Part shown: one piece after another, positions 8,047-17,729 of the stretch
How the letters are laid out: each line of letters opens with the position of its first letter
Position numbering within the stretch: position 1 is the first letter of the stretch
DNA from: Sphingobacteriia bacterium 24-36-13
Lineage (GTDB): Bacteria > Bacteroidota > Bacteroidia > Chitinophagales > Chitinophagaceae
NCBI GenBank assembly: GCA_002281875.1
Contig: NCHN01000010.1
Coordinates: forward strand, 23,063 to 87,062
DNA length: 64,000 nucleotides
Direction: 5' to 3'
Program-made: the position numbers and the translations under genes
The notes under the pieces: model-generated
What the model was told of the DNA's origin: nothing
Databases searched by the model: none
What the model saw: only the letters and a program-made list of their open reading frames with translations

Positions 8047-10182
8047 ATGCAGTTAGAAAAATTCAGTTTCGACAATTCCATCGTCCGGAAATTCGCTTTT
8101 GCCACTGTTTTGTGGGCAATAGTAGGGATGCTGGTTGGGGTAATTATTGCTTTCCAGCTAGCTTACCCTGCACTCAATTTAGGTATATCCTATACTAGTT
8201 TTGGACGATTAAGACCATTGCATACCAATGCAGTCATTTTTGCATTTGTGGGCAACGGTATTTACACCGGTGTATATTATATGATGCCCCGGTTGCTCAA
8301 AACCAGTATGTGGAGTAAAGCATTTGGATTAGTCCATTTCTGGGGCTGGCAGTTAATCATTGTTGCAGCAGCAGTAACACTTCCTTTGGGTTTAACGCAA
8401 GGAAAGGAGTATGCTGAGCTAATTTGGCCAATTGATATTGCTATTACCCTTATTTGGGTAGTGTTTGGTATCAATATGTTTGCAACCATTTTAACCAGAA
8501 GAGAAAGACATTTATATGTTGCTATCTGGTTTATTATTGGTACTTGGGTAACTGTTGCTTTATTGCATATTGTAAACTCTTTTTCATTACCTACTTCTAT
8601 GACGCATAGTTATAGTTGGTATGCAGGGGTTCAAGATGCATTGGTACAATGGTGGTATGGTCATAATGCGGTTGCATTTTTCTTGACCACCCCTATGTTG
8701 GGTATCATGTATTATTTTGTTCCTAAAGCGGCCGGAAGACCAGTCTATTCTTATAAATGGAGTATTATTCACTTCTGGGCCTTGATCTTTATCTATATCT
8801 GGGCAGGTCCTCACCACTTGTTGTATACTGCATTACCTGATTGGGCACAATCATTGGGAGTAGTATTTAGTATCATGCTGATTCTTCCAAGTTGGGGTGG
8901 TATGTTAAATGGAATTTTCACTTTACGTGGTGCTTGGGATAAGGTAAAAGAAGATCCCATTTTGAAAATGTTTATTGTAGCATTGACTTGTTATGGTATG
9001 AGCACTTTTGAAGGTCCCATGCTTTCACTTAAGAACGTGAATGGATTTGCACACTATACCGATTGGATTGTTGCACACGTTCACGTAGGAGCACTTGGAT
9101 GGAATGGCTTCTTGATTTTTGGTATGTTATATTGGTTGGTACCTAGAATTTATAATACCAAATTGCATTCTGTTAAAATGGCCAATACCCATTTCTTAAT
9201 TGGAACCGTAGGTATATTACTTTACGCAATTCCCATGTATTGGGCAGCAATTTCACAAGCTTTGATGTGGAAACAATTTACTCCAGAAGGACAGTTGAAG
9301 TTCCAGTTTTTAGAAACAGTGACCCGCATCATTCCGATGTATATCTTAAGAGGATTGGGTGGTACCATCTATTTAGTTGGAGTAATCATCATGGTAGTTA
9401 ATTTAATCAGAACTGCAAAAGCTGGGTCATTTGTTCCTGAAGAACATGGCGAAGCACCTGCTTTAGCTGCTCAACCATTACCAGAAGGAAAAGCTTACTG
9501 GCACTCAATCATAGAAAGAAGACCAGTGCAAATGTTGGTAATGAGTTTGATTGTAGTGTCTGTTGGAGGCGCTATTGAAATCATTCCCACATTTATTGTG
9601 AAAGAGAATGTTCCTACCATCAGTACTGTTAAGCCATATACACCGCTTGAATTACAAGGAAGAGATATCTATATTAGAGAGGGTTGTTATACATGTCACT
9701 CACAAATGGTTCGTCCTTTTAGAGATGAAGTTGCTCGTTATGGCGATTATTCTAAAGCAGGAGAATCTGTGTACGATCATCCATTCCAGTGGGGAAGTAA
9801 GCGTACCGGTCCAGATTTAGCACGTCAAGCAAATAAATATCCGAACAGTTGGCATTACAGACATATGAATGAGCCTGAAGAAATTTCTCAGGGTTCTATC
9901 ATGCCTCCTTATCCATGGTTATTAGACAATGATTTAGACATCAGTACTACTCCTGGTAAAATTAGGGCTATGCAAACATTAGGTGTTCCTTATCCCGAAG
10001 GCTATGATCAAAAAGCAAACAACGATTTAAAGATGCAAGCAGATGAAATTGCTGCAGATTTAAATGCAAATAGAATCAAAGCAAAAAGTGGAAAAGAGAT
10101 TATTGCATTGATTGCTTATTTGCAAAGATTGGGTGCCGATTTAAAGAAAGCGCCTGAGGCAGAAATTAAAACATTACACTAA
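8047..10182 (+). CDS. ccoNO: cbb3-type cytochrome c oxidase, fused subunits I and II (CcoN-CcoO)
   Basis: The catalytic core of the high-affinity terminal oxidase: it reduces O2 with electrons from c-type cytochromes and pumps protons. 711 residues. Residues 1 to about 470 are the 12-helix heme-copper subunit CcoN, with His-bearing helices such as PLHTNAVIFAF, WYGHNAVAFFL and IVAHVHVGALG. After a short linker and a membrane anchor (about 495-515) comes a CcoO domain with one c-type heme site C547YTCH551 and the CcoO signature MVRPFRDEV. In most Proteobacteria CcoN and CcoO are separate; the fusion is a known Bacteroidota form. It lies 6 bp after ccoS and 11 bp before ccoQ. Confidence 0.96.
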   Translation: MQLEKFSFDNSIVRKFAFATVLWAIVGMLVGVIIAFQLAYPALNLGISYTSFGRLRPLHTNAVIFAFVGNGIYTGVYYMMPRLLKTSMWSKAFGLVHFWGWQLIIVAAAVTLPLGLTQGKEYAELIWPIDIAITLIWVVFGINMFATILTRRERHLYVAIWFIIGTWVTVALLHIVNSFSLPTSMTHSYSWYAGVQDALVQWWYGHNAVAFFLTTPMLGIMYYFVPKAAGRPVYSYKWSIIHFWALIFIYIWAGPHHLLYTALPDWAQSLGVVFSIMLILPSWGGMLNGIFTLRGAWDKVKEDPILKMFIVALTCYGMSTFEGPMLSLKNVNGFAHYTDWIVAHVHVGALGWNGFLIFGMLYWLVPRIYNTKLHSVKMANTHFLIGTVGILLYAIPMYWAAISQALMWKQFTPEGQLKFQFLETVTRIIPMYILRGLGGTIYLVGVIIMVVNLIRTAKAGSFVPEEHGEAPALAAQPLPEGKAYWHSIIERRPVQMLVMSLIVVSVGGAIEIIPTFIVKENVPTISTVKPYTPLELQGRDIYIREGCYTCHSQMVRPFRDEVARYGDYSKAGESVYDHPFQWGSKRTGPDLARQANKYPNSWHYRHMNEPEEISQGSIMPPYPWLLDNDLDISTTPGKIRAMQTLGVPYPEGYDQKANNDLKMQADEIAADLNANRIKAKSGKEIIALIAYLQRLGADLKKAPEAEIKTLH

Positions 10183-10193
10183 AATTCATCTGT

Positions 10194-10355
10194 ATGAAAT
10201 TTAAAAATTATGTAACCAGTATTGAAAACGTAAATATATATCCAATGGTTTCATTGGTCATATTCACGGTGTTTTTTGCGGTGGTTACTTGGTATGTTAT
10301 GTCTGCCAACAAAGAAAAAATGGAAAAGAACAGCCAAATTCCAATCAATGACTGA
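10194..10355 (+). CDS. ccoQ: CcoQ-like small subunit of cbb3 oxidase
   Basis: A 53-residue protein with one membrane helix (about 18-37, PMVSLVIFTVFFAVVTWYVM) and a short charged tail (SANKEKMEKN). Position between ccoNO and ccoP, size and topology fit CcoQ/FixQ, which stabilises the oxidase complex. Sequence conservation in this family is low, so the name rests mainly on context. Its 3' end overlaps the most upstream plausible ccoP start (ATGACTGA). Confidence 0.8.
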   Translation: MKFKNYVTSIENVNIYPMVSLVIFTVFFAVVTWYVMSANKEKMEKNSQIPIND

Positions 10356-11568
10356 TAAAAAATTGTATATGTTAACTACTATATCTTATTTCAACAAACA
10401 AAAAGCATTGATGCAAAAATTGCTCTTGCTTTTAATAACCAGCTTAGCTGCAAATATTATTTGGGCACAGGATGCCGCTAAAGAAGAAGTACCTGTTGCC
10501 AAAGAAGTGTTTTATGATTCTACTGTTGCATATGTATTAATCACAGTAATTGGCTTATTAGCCATGGTGATTTTTATGTTGGGCAATGTATTTATCCTAG
10601 CAATTAAAAATAAAATAGAGCAAGAAAAACAAAGCGGTTCATCAAAAGCTGCTGCATTAACTGTTTTGTTTGTGTTGATTTCTGCTGGATCATTATTTGC
10701 TCAATCAGCCAATGTTCCTGCCGGAACAAAAACAGTAGTATCTGAAACCATCATACAAATGTTGGCATTTATAGTAGTATTAGAGATGATCATCATTGTT
10801 TATTTTGCCAATGGAATCAGAAGCTTTTTGAAGAAAGAAGCCATTCAAACTGCAGTTGCTGCTGGAGCTACACCTATTGTTGAAAAAGAAAAAATCGCAT
10901 GGTTTGATCGATTATACAATAGAAATACCAATGAAGATATTGCTCGTTTAGATTTAGGGCATGATTACGATGGAATTAAAGAATTGGATAATGAAGTGCC
11001 TGTTTGGTGGAGATGGGGATTTGCACTTAGTTTAATTTTTGGAGTGGTTTATTTATACAATTATCATGTTGCAGGTACTAAACCATTACAACAAGCAGAA
11101 TTAGCCATGGATATGGAACAGGCTGCTATTCAACAAGCTGCTTATCTAGAAAAATCTGCCAACAATGTAGATGAGAACACCGTTAAAATGATGGGAGCAG
11201 ATGATATTGCAAAAGGGAAGGAATTGTATATTAAGCCCGGCGCTTGTGCAACTTGCCATGCCGAAAATGGAAGTGCAATCGTTAATGGGGCTCCCGGAAT
11301 TGGACCTAATTTAACTGATGATTATTGGTTGCATAAAGGAGATATCAAAGCCATATTCTATTCAATTAAATATGGTTGGCCAGAAAAAGGAATGAAGAGT
11401 TGGAAGGATGATTATTCACCCATTCAAATTGCACAGATAGCTAGTTATGTAAAATCTTTGCAGGGTACTAATCCACAACCAGCAAAAGAAAAACAAGGAG
11501 AATTGTTTGTTGAAGCAGGAGCCGCACCAACTGCTGCTGATTCAACAACAGCACCTGCAATGAAGTAG
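10348..11568 (+). CDS. ccoP: CcoP-like c-type cytochrome subunit of cbb3 oxidase
   Basis: Passes electrons to the CcoO heme. 406 residues from the ATG that overlaps the ccoQ stop. A later in-frame ATG at 10411 gives a cleaner signal-like start (MQKLLLLLITSLAANIIWAQ) and may be the true one; 10369 is a third option. Hydrophobic segments follow (VAYVLITVIGLLAMVIFML, a second signal-like AAALTVLFVLISAGSLFA, IIQMLAFIVVLEMIIIVYF), then the CcoP motif region EVPVWWRWGFALSLIFGVVYL. There is a single heme c site, C300ATCH304 (numbered from 10348), whereas proteobacterial CcoP has two. The tail is Ala/Thr-rich. ccoG starts 9 bp after the stop. Confidence 0.9.
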   Translation: MTDKKLYMLTTISYFNKQKALMQKLLLLLITSLAANIIWAQDAAKEEVPVAKEVFYDSTVAYVLITVIGLLAMVIFMLGNVFILAIKNKIEQEKQSGSSKAAALTVLFVLISAGSLFAQSANVPAGTKTVVSETIIQMLAFIVVLEMIIIVYFANGIRSFLKKEAIQTAVAAGATPIVEKEKIAWFDRLYNRNTNEDIARLDLGHDYDGIKELDNEVPVWWRWGFALSLIFGVVYLYNYHVAGTKPLQQAELAMDMEQAAIQQAAYLEKSANNVDENTVKMMGADDIAKGKELYIKPGACATCHAENGSAIVNGAPGIGPNLTDDYWLHKGDIKAIFYSIKYGWPEKGMKSWKDDYSPIQIAQIASYVKSLQGTNPQPAKEKQGELFVEAGAAPTAADSTTAPAMK

Positions 11569-11577
11569 GTGGTATAA

Positions 11578-12972
11578 ATGAATATTATGAGTGAGTCGAA
11601 GCAAGCAGATTTTAGGAGTTTACATTCTACAGTAGACAGTAAGGGAAAAAGAAATTGGGTGCATGCCCTTCAGCCCAAAGGCAAACTATACCAATACAGA
11701 ACTTATTTAAGTTATGTGTATGTTGTTTTGTTTTTTTCGATGCCATTTATTCGAATAGATGGCAATCCCTTGTTTCAGTTTAATATTCCGCAAGGAGAAT
11801 TTACTTTTTTCGGCTCACTCTTTACTCCACAAGATTTTATTATGTTCGGCTTGGGCATGATTATCTTCATGCTCTTCATAGTCATCTTCACGTTGATTTA
11901 TGGTCGTTTCTTTTGCGGATGGGTTTGTCCGCAAACCATTTTCATGGAAATGATTTTTAGAAAAATTGAGTACTTCATTGAAGGGGATGGCAATAAGCAA
12001 AAAATCAATAATGGGAAAAAATGGACCACTGAATTATATGTCAGAAAAACCATTAAGCATATTGTTTTTTTAGTGCTCAGTTTTGCTATTTCAAATACTT
12101 TTCTTGCCTATATTATTGGAACCGATCAACTGTTTAAAATCATTACAGACCCTTTGTCTGAACATATTGGTGGCTTTATTGCCATCATCTTTTTTACCTT
12201 GGTTTTTTATACGGTGTATGCTTTTGTACGAGAAATTGTGTGTACCGTTATATGTCCTTATGGAAGATTACAAGGGGTTTTATTGGATAAAAATTCTATT
12301 GTAGTTGCTTATGATTATTTACGGGGGGAACCTAGAAATAAAAAGAAAGCAACCGAAGGTGCGGGTGATTGTATTGATTGTGGTATGTGTGTAAATGTAT
12401 GTCCTACAAATATTGATATCCGGAATGGTACCCAGTTAGAATGTGTAAACTGTACAGCTTGTATTGACGCTTGTAATATGATGATGAAGAAAGTGAACAA
12501 GCCAGAAAATCTGATCACTTTTGCGTCTGAAAATCAAATAGCATCTGGTAAGAAGTTCGAGTTTACTTATCGCATTAAAGCTTATTCAGGTGTATTGGTT
12601 ATTTTAATGGTGTTATTAGGGATTTTAATTGTAACCAGAACTACTTTTGATGCAACCATTTTGCGTGTGCCAGGTCAAGGTATGCAAGAAAACAAAGACG
12701 GAACTATTAGCAACTTATTTAGAATTAAAGTAACCAATAAGAGCAATAGAGATCTTCCTTATAGATTGGTTGCAACAGATCCTGATGTGCAAATTGAACG
12801 AATTGGTCAAACCTTAGATACATTAAAGGGTAGACAATTGGCAGAAGAAACTTTTTTCATTAAAGTAGACAGCAACAAGATTAAGAACAGGAAAGAGGAA
12901 TATGAAATAAAATTACTCAGTGGCGATAAAGTAATTACTACTAAGAAAGCCATATTTATTAGCGACCTTTAA
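11578..12972 (+). CDS. ccoG: CcoG/FixG, cbb3 oxidase assembly ferredoxin-type membrane protein
   Basis: A cupric reductase that supplies Cu(I) for cbb3 assembly. 464 residues with membrane helices in the N-terminal half, the segment YGRFFCGWVCPQTIFMEM and the conserved VCPYGRLQG. Two 4Fe-4S ferredoxin motifs are intact: C265-x2-C268-x2-C271-x3-C275P and C289-x2-C292-x2-C295-x3-C299. One more helix (about 340-360) precedes a C-terminal Ig-like periplasmic domain. Start could be ATG 11578 or ATG 11587, 3 codons later. It lies between ccoP and ccoH in the same unit. Confidence 0.95.
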   Translation: MNIMSESKQADFRSLHSTVDSKGKRNWVHALQPKGKLYQYRTYLSYVYVVLFFSMPFIRIDGNPLFQFNIPQGEFTFFGSLFTPQDFIMFGLGMIIFMLFIVIFTLIYGRFFCGWVCPQTIFMEMIFRKIEYFIEGDGNKQKINNGKKWTTELYVRKTIKHIVFLVLSFAISNTFLAYIIGTDQLFKIITDPLSEHIGGFIAIIFFTLVFYTVYAFVREIVCTVICPYGRLQGVLLDKNSIVVAYDYLRGEPRNKKKATEGAGDCIDCGMCVNVCPTNIDIRNGTQLECVNCTACIDACNMMMKKVNKPENLITFASENQIASGKKFEFTYRIKAYSGVLVILMVLLGILIVTRTTFDATILRVPGQGMQENKDGTISNLFRIKVTNKSNRDLPYRLVATDPDVQIERIGQTLDTLKGRQLAEETFFIKVDSNKIKNRKEEYEIKLLSGDKVITTKKAIFISDL

Positions 12973-12981
12973 TACAAAAAA

Positions 12982-13419
12982 ATGAATTGGGGATATAGAA
13001 TTGTAGTGGCATTTGGATTGGGCGTAGCATTTATATTATTTCTGGTATGGAAAACCATGCAAGTTGATATTGAAATGGTAGAGTCTAATTATTACGAAAA
13101 AGAAATGGCTTTTAATGGTAAGCTACAAGCTACTGCCAATGCAAATGCGCTACCTACAAAGGTTAGTGTTGTGAAACAAGACCAGCAAATTATTTTAAAA
13201 ATTGACTCAACTACAGCCGCTGCTATTACCAAGGCAGAAGTTCATTTTTATAATCCAGCATCAGAAAAATCGGATAGGAAATTGAACTTAATCGCATCCA
13301 ATAATGGGGTTTATGTTTTTCCGGTTGCACAATTCAATAAAGGAAAGTATATTGCTAAAATCAGTTTTACCAGTGCAGGTAAAAACTACTATGCCGAAGA
13401 AGTGATTTTTATTCCTTAA
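12982..13419 (+). CDS. ccoH: CcoH/FixH family protein
   Basis: A 145-residue membrane-anchored protein with an N-terminal helix (IVVAFGLGVAFILFLVWKTM) and then MVESNYYEKEMAFNGKLQATANA, the typical FixH segment, followed by a beta-rich periplasmic domain. CcoH/FixH helps cbb3 assembly and stability. It starts 9 bp after ccoG and ends 2 bp before the SafE-type gene, so all are one operon. Confidence 0.88.
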   Translation: MNWGYRIVVAFGLGVAFILFLVWKTMQVDIEMVESNYYEKEMAFNGKLQATANANALPTKVSVVKQDQQIILKIDSTTAAAITKAEVHFYNPASEKSDRKLNLIASNNGVYVFPVAQFNKGKYIAKISFTSAGKNYYAEEVIFIP

Positions 13420-13421
13420 TT

Positions 13422-14132
13422 ATGGAAGTACTGCTGATATCTGCTTTTGTGCTGGGCTTTGGGGGCAGTGTTCATTGTATTGGTATGTGTGGTCCATTGG
13501 CTTTGTCTTTACCTTTCCAAGCTTTTAATGGTCTGTACAAATGGCTGGCGGTATTCTTCTATAATATTGGAAGAGTAAGTACATATATTGGTATTGGTAT
13601 TGCAGCTGGATTATTGGGTAGGGGAGTAAATTGGTTTGGGGTTACCCAAATTGTTTCAATTGTGCTTGGCCTTGTTATTGTTTTTTCGGTTTTATTACCC
13701 AGACTATTTCCACAAACAACACTGCCCTTTTTAAAAGGGTTTAAGCAATGGCAAATCAACGCCATGCAAAAAATCATGCAGAAACAATCTGCTGGTTGGA
13801 TGTATATTTTTGGTTTGTTAAATGGACTCTTACCCTGCGGATTGGTTTATACTGCAGTAGCTGCTTCATTGGTTGCGCATAATATATATGAGTCGATGTT
13901 GTTTATGGGTTTCTTTGGTTTGGGCACCATACCTGCCATGGTTTTATTGGTGGCTGCAGCACATAAATTACCCAACCAGATCCGTCAGCAATTTAGAAAG
14001 TTGGTACCTGTTTTTACTTTTATCATTGGCTGTTTATTGATACTCCGCGGATTAAATTTGGACATACCTTTTATTAGTCCCTATTTAAATGCAGCCATAC
14101 AAGGAACGGATGCCATTCATTGTTCGCACTAA
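13422..14132 (+). CDS. SafE/UreH-type membrane protein at the end of the cbb3 cluster
   Basis: A 236-residue polytopic membrane protein (about six helices) of the UreH-like / sulfite exporter TauE-SafE group. Two repeat-like motifs with cysteines are visible: GFGGSVHCIGMCGPLALSL near residue 14-32 and GLLNGLLPCGLVYTAVAAS near 127-145. Homologues commonly sit at the end of cco clusters and are thought to move copper or other metals; that role is inference from context. It starts 2 bp after ccoH and is the last gene of the unit; the next gene is convergent. Confidence 0.82.
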   Translation: MEVLLISAFVLGFGGSVHCIGMCGPLALSLPFQAFNGLYKWLAVFFYNIGRVSTYIGIGIAAGLLGRGVNWFGVTQIVSIVLGLVIVFSVLLPRLFPQTTLPFLKGFKQWQINAMQKIMQKQSAGWMYIFGLLNGLLPCGLVYTAVAASLVAHNIYESMLFMGFFGLGTIPAMVLLVAAAHKLPNQIRQQFRKLVPVFTFIIGCLLILRGLNLDIPFISPYLNAAIQGTDAIHCSH

Positions 14133-14162
14133 GCATTTTGAACGAACCAACCTAAATGGTCG

Positions 14163-14903
14163 TTATAGTTGTGCAACCCACATTTTTCTAGCTCCTTCCT
14201 TTCCCCAGTCTTTTAAGGCTTTGGATAATTCAGTAGTTAATTGTGTACGACCAATTTGTTTGCCTTTTTGTTTGACGTTTAGCTCCCCCACAGTGGGAGT
14301 TACTAATTCTAGCTTAGTAGCAAACCAAGTAGTATTCAATCTTGGAACAGCTAATCCTAGTATCATTCCTGGGAGTCCACCAAAACTTTCTGGGCCAGCA
14401 CTTACCGGAATTTGATCGGTATAAAAAGCAACCACATAAACTGAGTCGCAAATTTTGGTAACCGCTTTTCTGCATTCAAAGCCAGCAATTTCTCTTGTTT
14501 CTTCTGCAATTTTCCATTCCCATGTACGACTACTGTCTTTAATTAAATAAGTATTCTCAAACACTTCTTTTTGACTGATGGAAATACCTTTTTTAAAATC
14601 CTGCATGCTTACATCGGTATCAACGGGTTTGGTTCCCCACATGTATTTATTATTGGGATTTTCTTTAGCTAATTTGAATACAGATTTGTCTGAAGTAAAT
14701 TTAAGTTCATAAATATCTGATACAAATTTGGGTATCTGTTTGAGTATTTCTACATTCCACATATTTTCCCCTTCGTCTAAAATGGGTGCATGTTGGTTTA
14801 CCCTTTTTTCAAACTCTATTCTGCCAGATTGTATGAATTGTACTTGTGCATTTAAATAAGTGCTACAAAATAAAATTGTGCAAATGATGATTGTCTTTTT
14901 CAT
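14163..14903 (-). CDS. GLPGLI family exported protein
   Basis: A 246-residue exported protein with signal peptide MKKTIIICTILFCSTYLNAQ. It carries the family hallmark as GPESFGGLPGMILGL, followed by NTTWFATKLEL. The family is common in Bacteroidota and its function is unknown; members often follow outer-membrane barrel receptor genes, as here, where its ATG lies 1 bp after the stop of the barrel gene. An upstream in-frame start at 14930 would overlap the barrel gene and is unlikely. Confidence 0.88.
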   Translation of the reverse strand: MKKTIIICTILFCSTYLNAQVQFIQSGRIEFEKRVNQHAPILDEGENMWNVEILKQIPKFVSDIYELKFTSDKSVFKLAKENPNNKYMWGTKPVDTDVSMQDFKKGISISQKEVFENTYLIKDSSRTWEWKIAEETREIAGFECRKAVTKICDSVYVVAFYTDQIPVSAGPESFGGLPGMILGLAVPRLNTTWFATKLELVTPTVGELNVKQKGKQIGRTQLTTELSKALKDWGKEGARKMWVAQL

Positions 14904-14904
14904 A

Positions 14905-17679
14905 TTAAAATCCTTCATTAGGTTTTCCATTTTTGCTAAAATTCCAAATTAAAGAAAATAAGAAATAGCGTTGAATGGTTTGGTTAGTTGTTTCAGTAAT
15001 AAAGTTGCTAGATGCATTTCTGTTGATGCCCAAGTTTTGGTTAAATAAGTCGTTAACCGAAGCTTTGATTTCCCATTGGTCATTCTTAGAAATTACTTTT
15101 CTTGCAGAGGCATTAACAATATATACATCTCTTTGGTCGGCAAATACCGCTGTCTTTTCGTAAATATTGGCATTTAAATCAAAGTCGATATAGGTCTTGA
15201 TTTTTTTCAACTTAAACTGCAGATTCGCGTAGGCATTATAAGACCAGAACTTAGTACTGATATCTGGACGTATAGAAGTAGTGGAGTTATTGCGAACCGC
15301 GCTTCCATAAGCATAGAAATTAATCCATTTATCTCCCCAGTACCCCATGTTTATACTAAAGTCAGTGGATCTATTTTTAGTGATATTATCAATCCCGTTT
15401 ACTCTGTTTGCAAATTGGTTAATTCTAGGACCAATATCAAGCCCAACATTAAATGATGGAATTATTTCAAAACCATAACCCACTCTTCCACTTAAACTAT
15501 AATTACCTGCTACGTTAATGGCTTGGTTGATTCTTCTACCTTGGTTGTCTACAAAACTTGAGTTGGAAATGGCATTTTCCGTTTTAGAAAAATTGACATT
15601 AAAGCTGATTCTTCTGCTTTTTAAAACCTTGTAATCTGAACCTCCCAAATTAAATTGATGTACAAATGATTGTTTCAAGTTCGGATTACCAATGGTTAAA
15701 TTGAGTGGGTCAATATTATCTATAATAGGTTGTATTTGTGAAAGGGATGGGTTCCTGGTTGACCCATTGTAAGAAAAATTAAATCTTCGTTGCTGTTTCG
15801 GAGTATAATTGAAAGTAACAGCAGGAATAAAGTTGTTGAATACAACATTACGGTCTGTTTTTTTCACTAAATCATTTAAACGATAATTCACTGTTCCCAA
15901 ACCTGTACCAATAGAGAAATTAAATTTCTTTACATTGTATCGAATATTCACACTTCCATTGTGTCCGGTGGTATTGAATATAAAATGGTTACTTAACGTG
16001 TCTACCAAGTTCTCATATTTATTATTGGCAGTGTTTTTAGCAAAAGTATTACGCTCCGCATCGTTTCTACTAACACTTAATTTATAGTTCATCACTACGA
16101 AAGTGTTTTTCCAAAGTGGCTCAGTATAATTAATGGTAGAATTAATGGTAGTAGCTATTTGCTTATTAGATTTTTGCTGATCAACATTATCTCTCCTAAC
16201 TAAATTTCCAAAAGCGTCATAGAAAGTATTGTCTGCAGTTAAAAATCCATCATCGGCTCTATCGTTATAATTGATTTCATTGTTCCAAGAAATGGTACGA
16301 CCCGTTTTCTTAAACCTTTTACGATAAAAAATAGTCGAGTTCATGGTTTTATTTTCGTCTACCGTAGATGTAAGTCGGTTACTTTGATTTAATAAGATAC
16401 TATCACTGGTGATGGTACGTCCTGAATAATTAGAAGCATTATTGCTATTTACAATAGAGCCTCTTGCAGTAATTTTTAATGAACTACTTGAATCAATCTG
16501 CCACTCATACGTGCTGGTCAGTTTATTTCTTTTTCTACTGCTAACTTGATCTTGTATACTAGTACTAATAAGATCTGCTCCGGGTAGAATATTTTGGGTT
16601 TTATTAGAATTGATGCCACTAACATCCAATTGATTGAACTGGTAGGTATTGTTGGAGTTATGCTTGTCTTTGTTCCATTTATTACTAAAATGTAATCCAC
16701 CCGTAATTGAACGTGGGAAACCAGTACCCCAACTAAACTCATCCCCTGAACTCCACATCATAATGCCACCATCATCTGTCATTTCAGTGGTCATATTGGA
16801 ATTGCCACCATAGTTTTGGTTTTCATTCCAATTCAACGATTCAAATTTGGTATTGTCAGTAGTAAGGTATCCGGAGATTTTTCTCTTGCCTTTGAATGAG
16901 TTGGCTAATAATTTGCCATACCCATATTTATCAAAATCGCCACCAGCTTCCGCTTTACCGAAATAGCCCTTCTTTTTGTCTTCTTTTAAAGTAAGGTTCA
17001 GGGTCTTTATTTTTTGGCCATCATCTATTCCTGTAAAAACAGCTTGGTCACTTTTTTTATCGAAAGACTGCACTTTATCAACTGCATCTGCTCTTAAATT
17101 TTTTGTAACAACTGCTGGGTCATCACTAAAGAACTCTTCTCCGTCCACCAATACTTTTTGTACTCTTTCCCCTTGTGCAGTAATTTCTCCTTTGCTGTTT
17201 ACTTGAATGCCGGGCATTTTGCGCAACAATTCTTGCACATCTGCATTGGCGCTTACTTTAAAACTGTCTGCTTTGTATTCTGTGGTGTCTCCCTTCATGC
17301 GGATAGACCCAATGGTTTGTTTTACTATTACTTCTTGTAATAAGGTGGCTTTGGTTATCACAGGAACTTTACCTAAATCGGTTACTGATCCCTCCGTTAC
17401 CGAAATAATATCTACATAATCTGCGTAACTAGGAAATGTGACCATCACAATATATTTACCCGCACTTATATTAGGTAAATTAAAGCTGCCCTCTTTATTG
17501 GTCCTGGTAAATTTTACTAAAACGGAGTCTTTAGCTCTTAATACAGATACTACTGCATTCGTTAAATTTTGTTTGTTTAAAGTGTCTGTTACTAAACCTT
17601 TCACAGATCCATTTTGCTGGGCAAAACTTGTTGAAATACCTGCTATTAAACATAGCAGTATTAGCGTTAGTCTGGTCAT
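14905..17679 (-). CDS. outer-membrane beta-barrel protein, TonB-receptor-like with carboxypeptidase-regulatory-like domain
   Basis: A 924-residue outer-membrane protein. The signal peptide starts MTRLTLILLCLIAG and ends SFAQ. Residues about 22-110 form a carboxypeptidase-D regulatory-like Ig fold (GSVKGLVTDTLNKQNLTNAVV). A plug-like domain follows (ADVQELLRKMPGIQVNSKG, with the VLVDGEEFFSDDPAV loop), and then a long beta-barrel ending in an aromatic-rich strand (YFLFSLIWNFSK). No obvious TonB box was seen. The group is found next to GLPGLI genes and its substrate is unknown. The start at 17679 places the signal peptide at the N-terminus; a longer form from 17742 adds 21 non-signal residues. 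It is transcribed divergently from glgB. Confidence 0.9.
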   Translation of the reverse strand: MTRLTLILLCLIAGISTSFAQQNGSVKGLVTDTLNKQNLTNAVVSVLRAKDSVLVKFTRTNKEGSFNLPNISAGKYIVMVTFPSYADYVDIISVTEGSVTDLGKVPVITKATLLQEVIVKQTIGSIRMKGDTTEYKADSFKVSANADVQELLRKMPGIQVNSKGEITAQGERVQKVLVDGEEFFSDDPAVVTKNLRADAVDKVQSFDKKSDQAVFTGIDDGQKIKTLNLTLKEDKKKGYFGKAEAGGDFDKYGYGKLLANSFKGKRKISGYLTTDNTKFESLNWNENQNYGGNSNMTTEMTDDGGIMMWSSGDEFSWGTGFPRSITGGLHFSNKWNKDKHNSNNTYQFNQLDVSGINSNKTQNILPGADLISTSIQDQVSSRKRNKLTSTYEWQIDSSSSLKITARGSIVNSNNASNYSGRTITSDSILLNQSNRLTSTVDENKTMNSTIFYRKRFKKTGRTISWNNEINYNDRADDGFLTADNTFYDAFGNLVRRDNVDQQKSNKQIATTINSTINYTEPLWKNTFVVMNYKLSVSRNDAERNTFAKNTANNKYENLVDTLSNHFIFNTTGHNGSVNIRYNVKKFNFSIGTGLGTVNYRLNDLVKKTDRNVVFNNFIPAVTFNYTPKQQRRFNFSYNGSTRNPSLSQIQPIIDNIDPLNLTIGNPNLKQSFVHQFNLGGSDYKVLKSRRISFNVNFSKTENAISNSSFVDNQGRRINQAINVAGNYSLSGRVGYGFEIIPSFNVGLDIGPRINQFANRVNGIDNITKNRSTDFSINMGYWGDKWINFYAYGSAVRNNSTTSIRPDISTKFWSYNAYANLQFKLKKIKTYIDFDLNANIYEKTAVFADQRDVYIVNASARKVISKNDQWEIKASVNDLFNQNLGINRNASSNFITETTNQTIQRYFLFSLIWNFSKNGKPNEGF

Positions 17680-17729
17680 AAATGCAGTTGAATTCGTCTT
17701 TAGATGAATTTTGTTGTAAATTCCATAAA

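Noticed and set aside
14089-14415. Plus-strand open frame over the end of the SafE-type and GLPGLI genes
   Set aside because: It lies antisense to the GLPGLI coding region and has no recognisable protein features.
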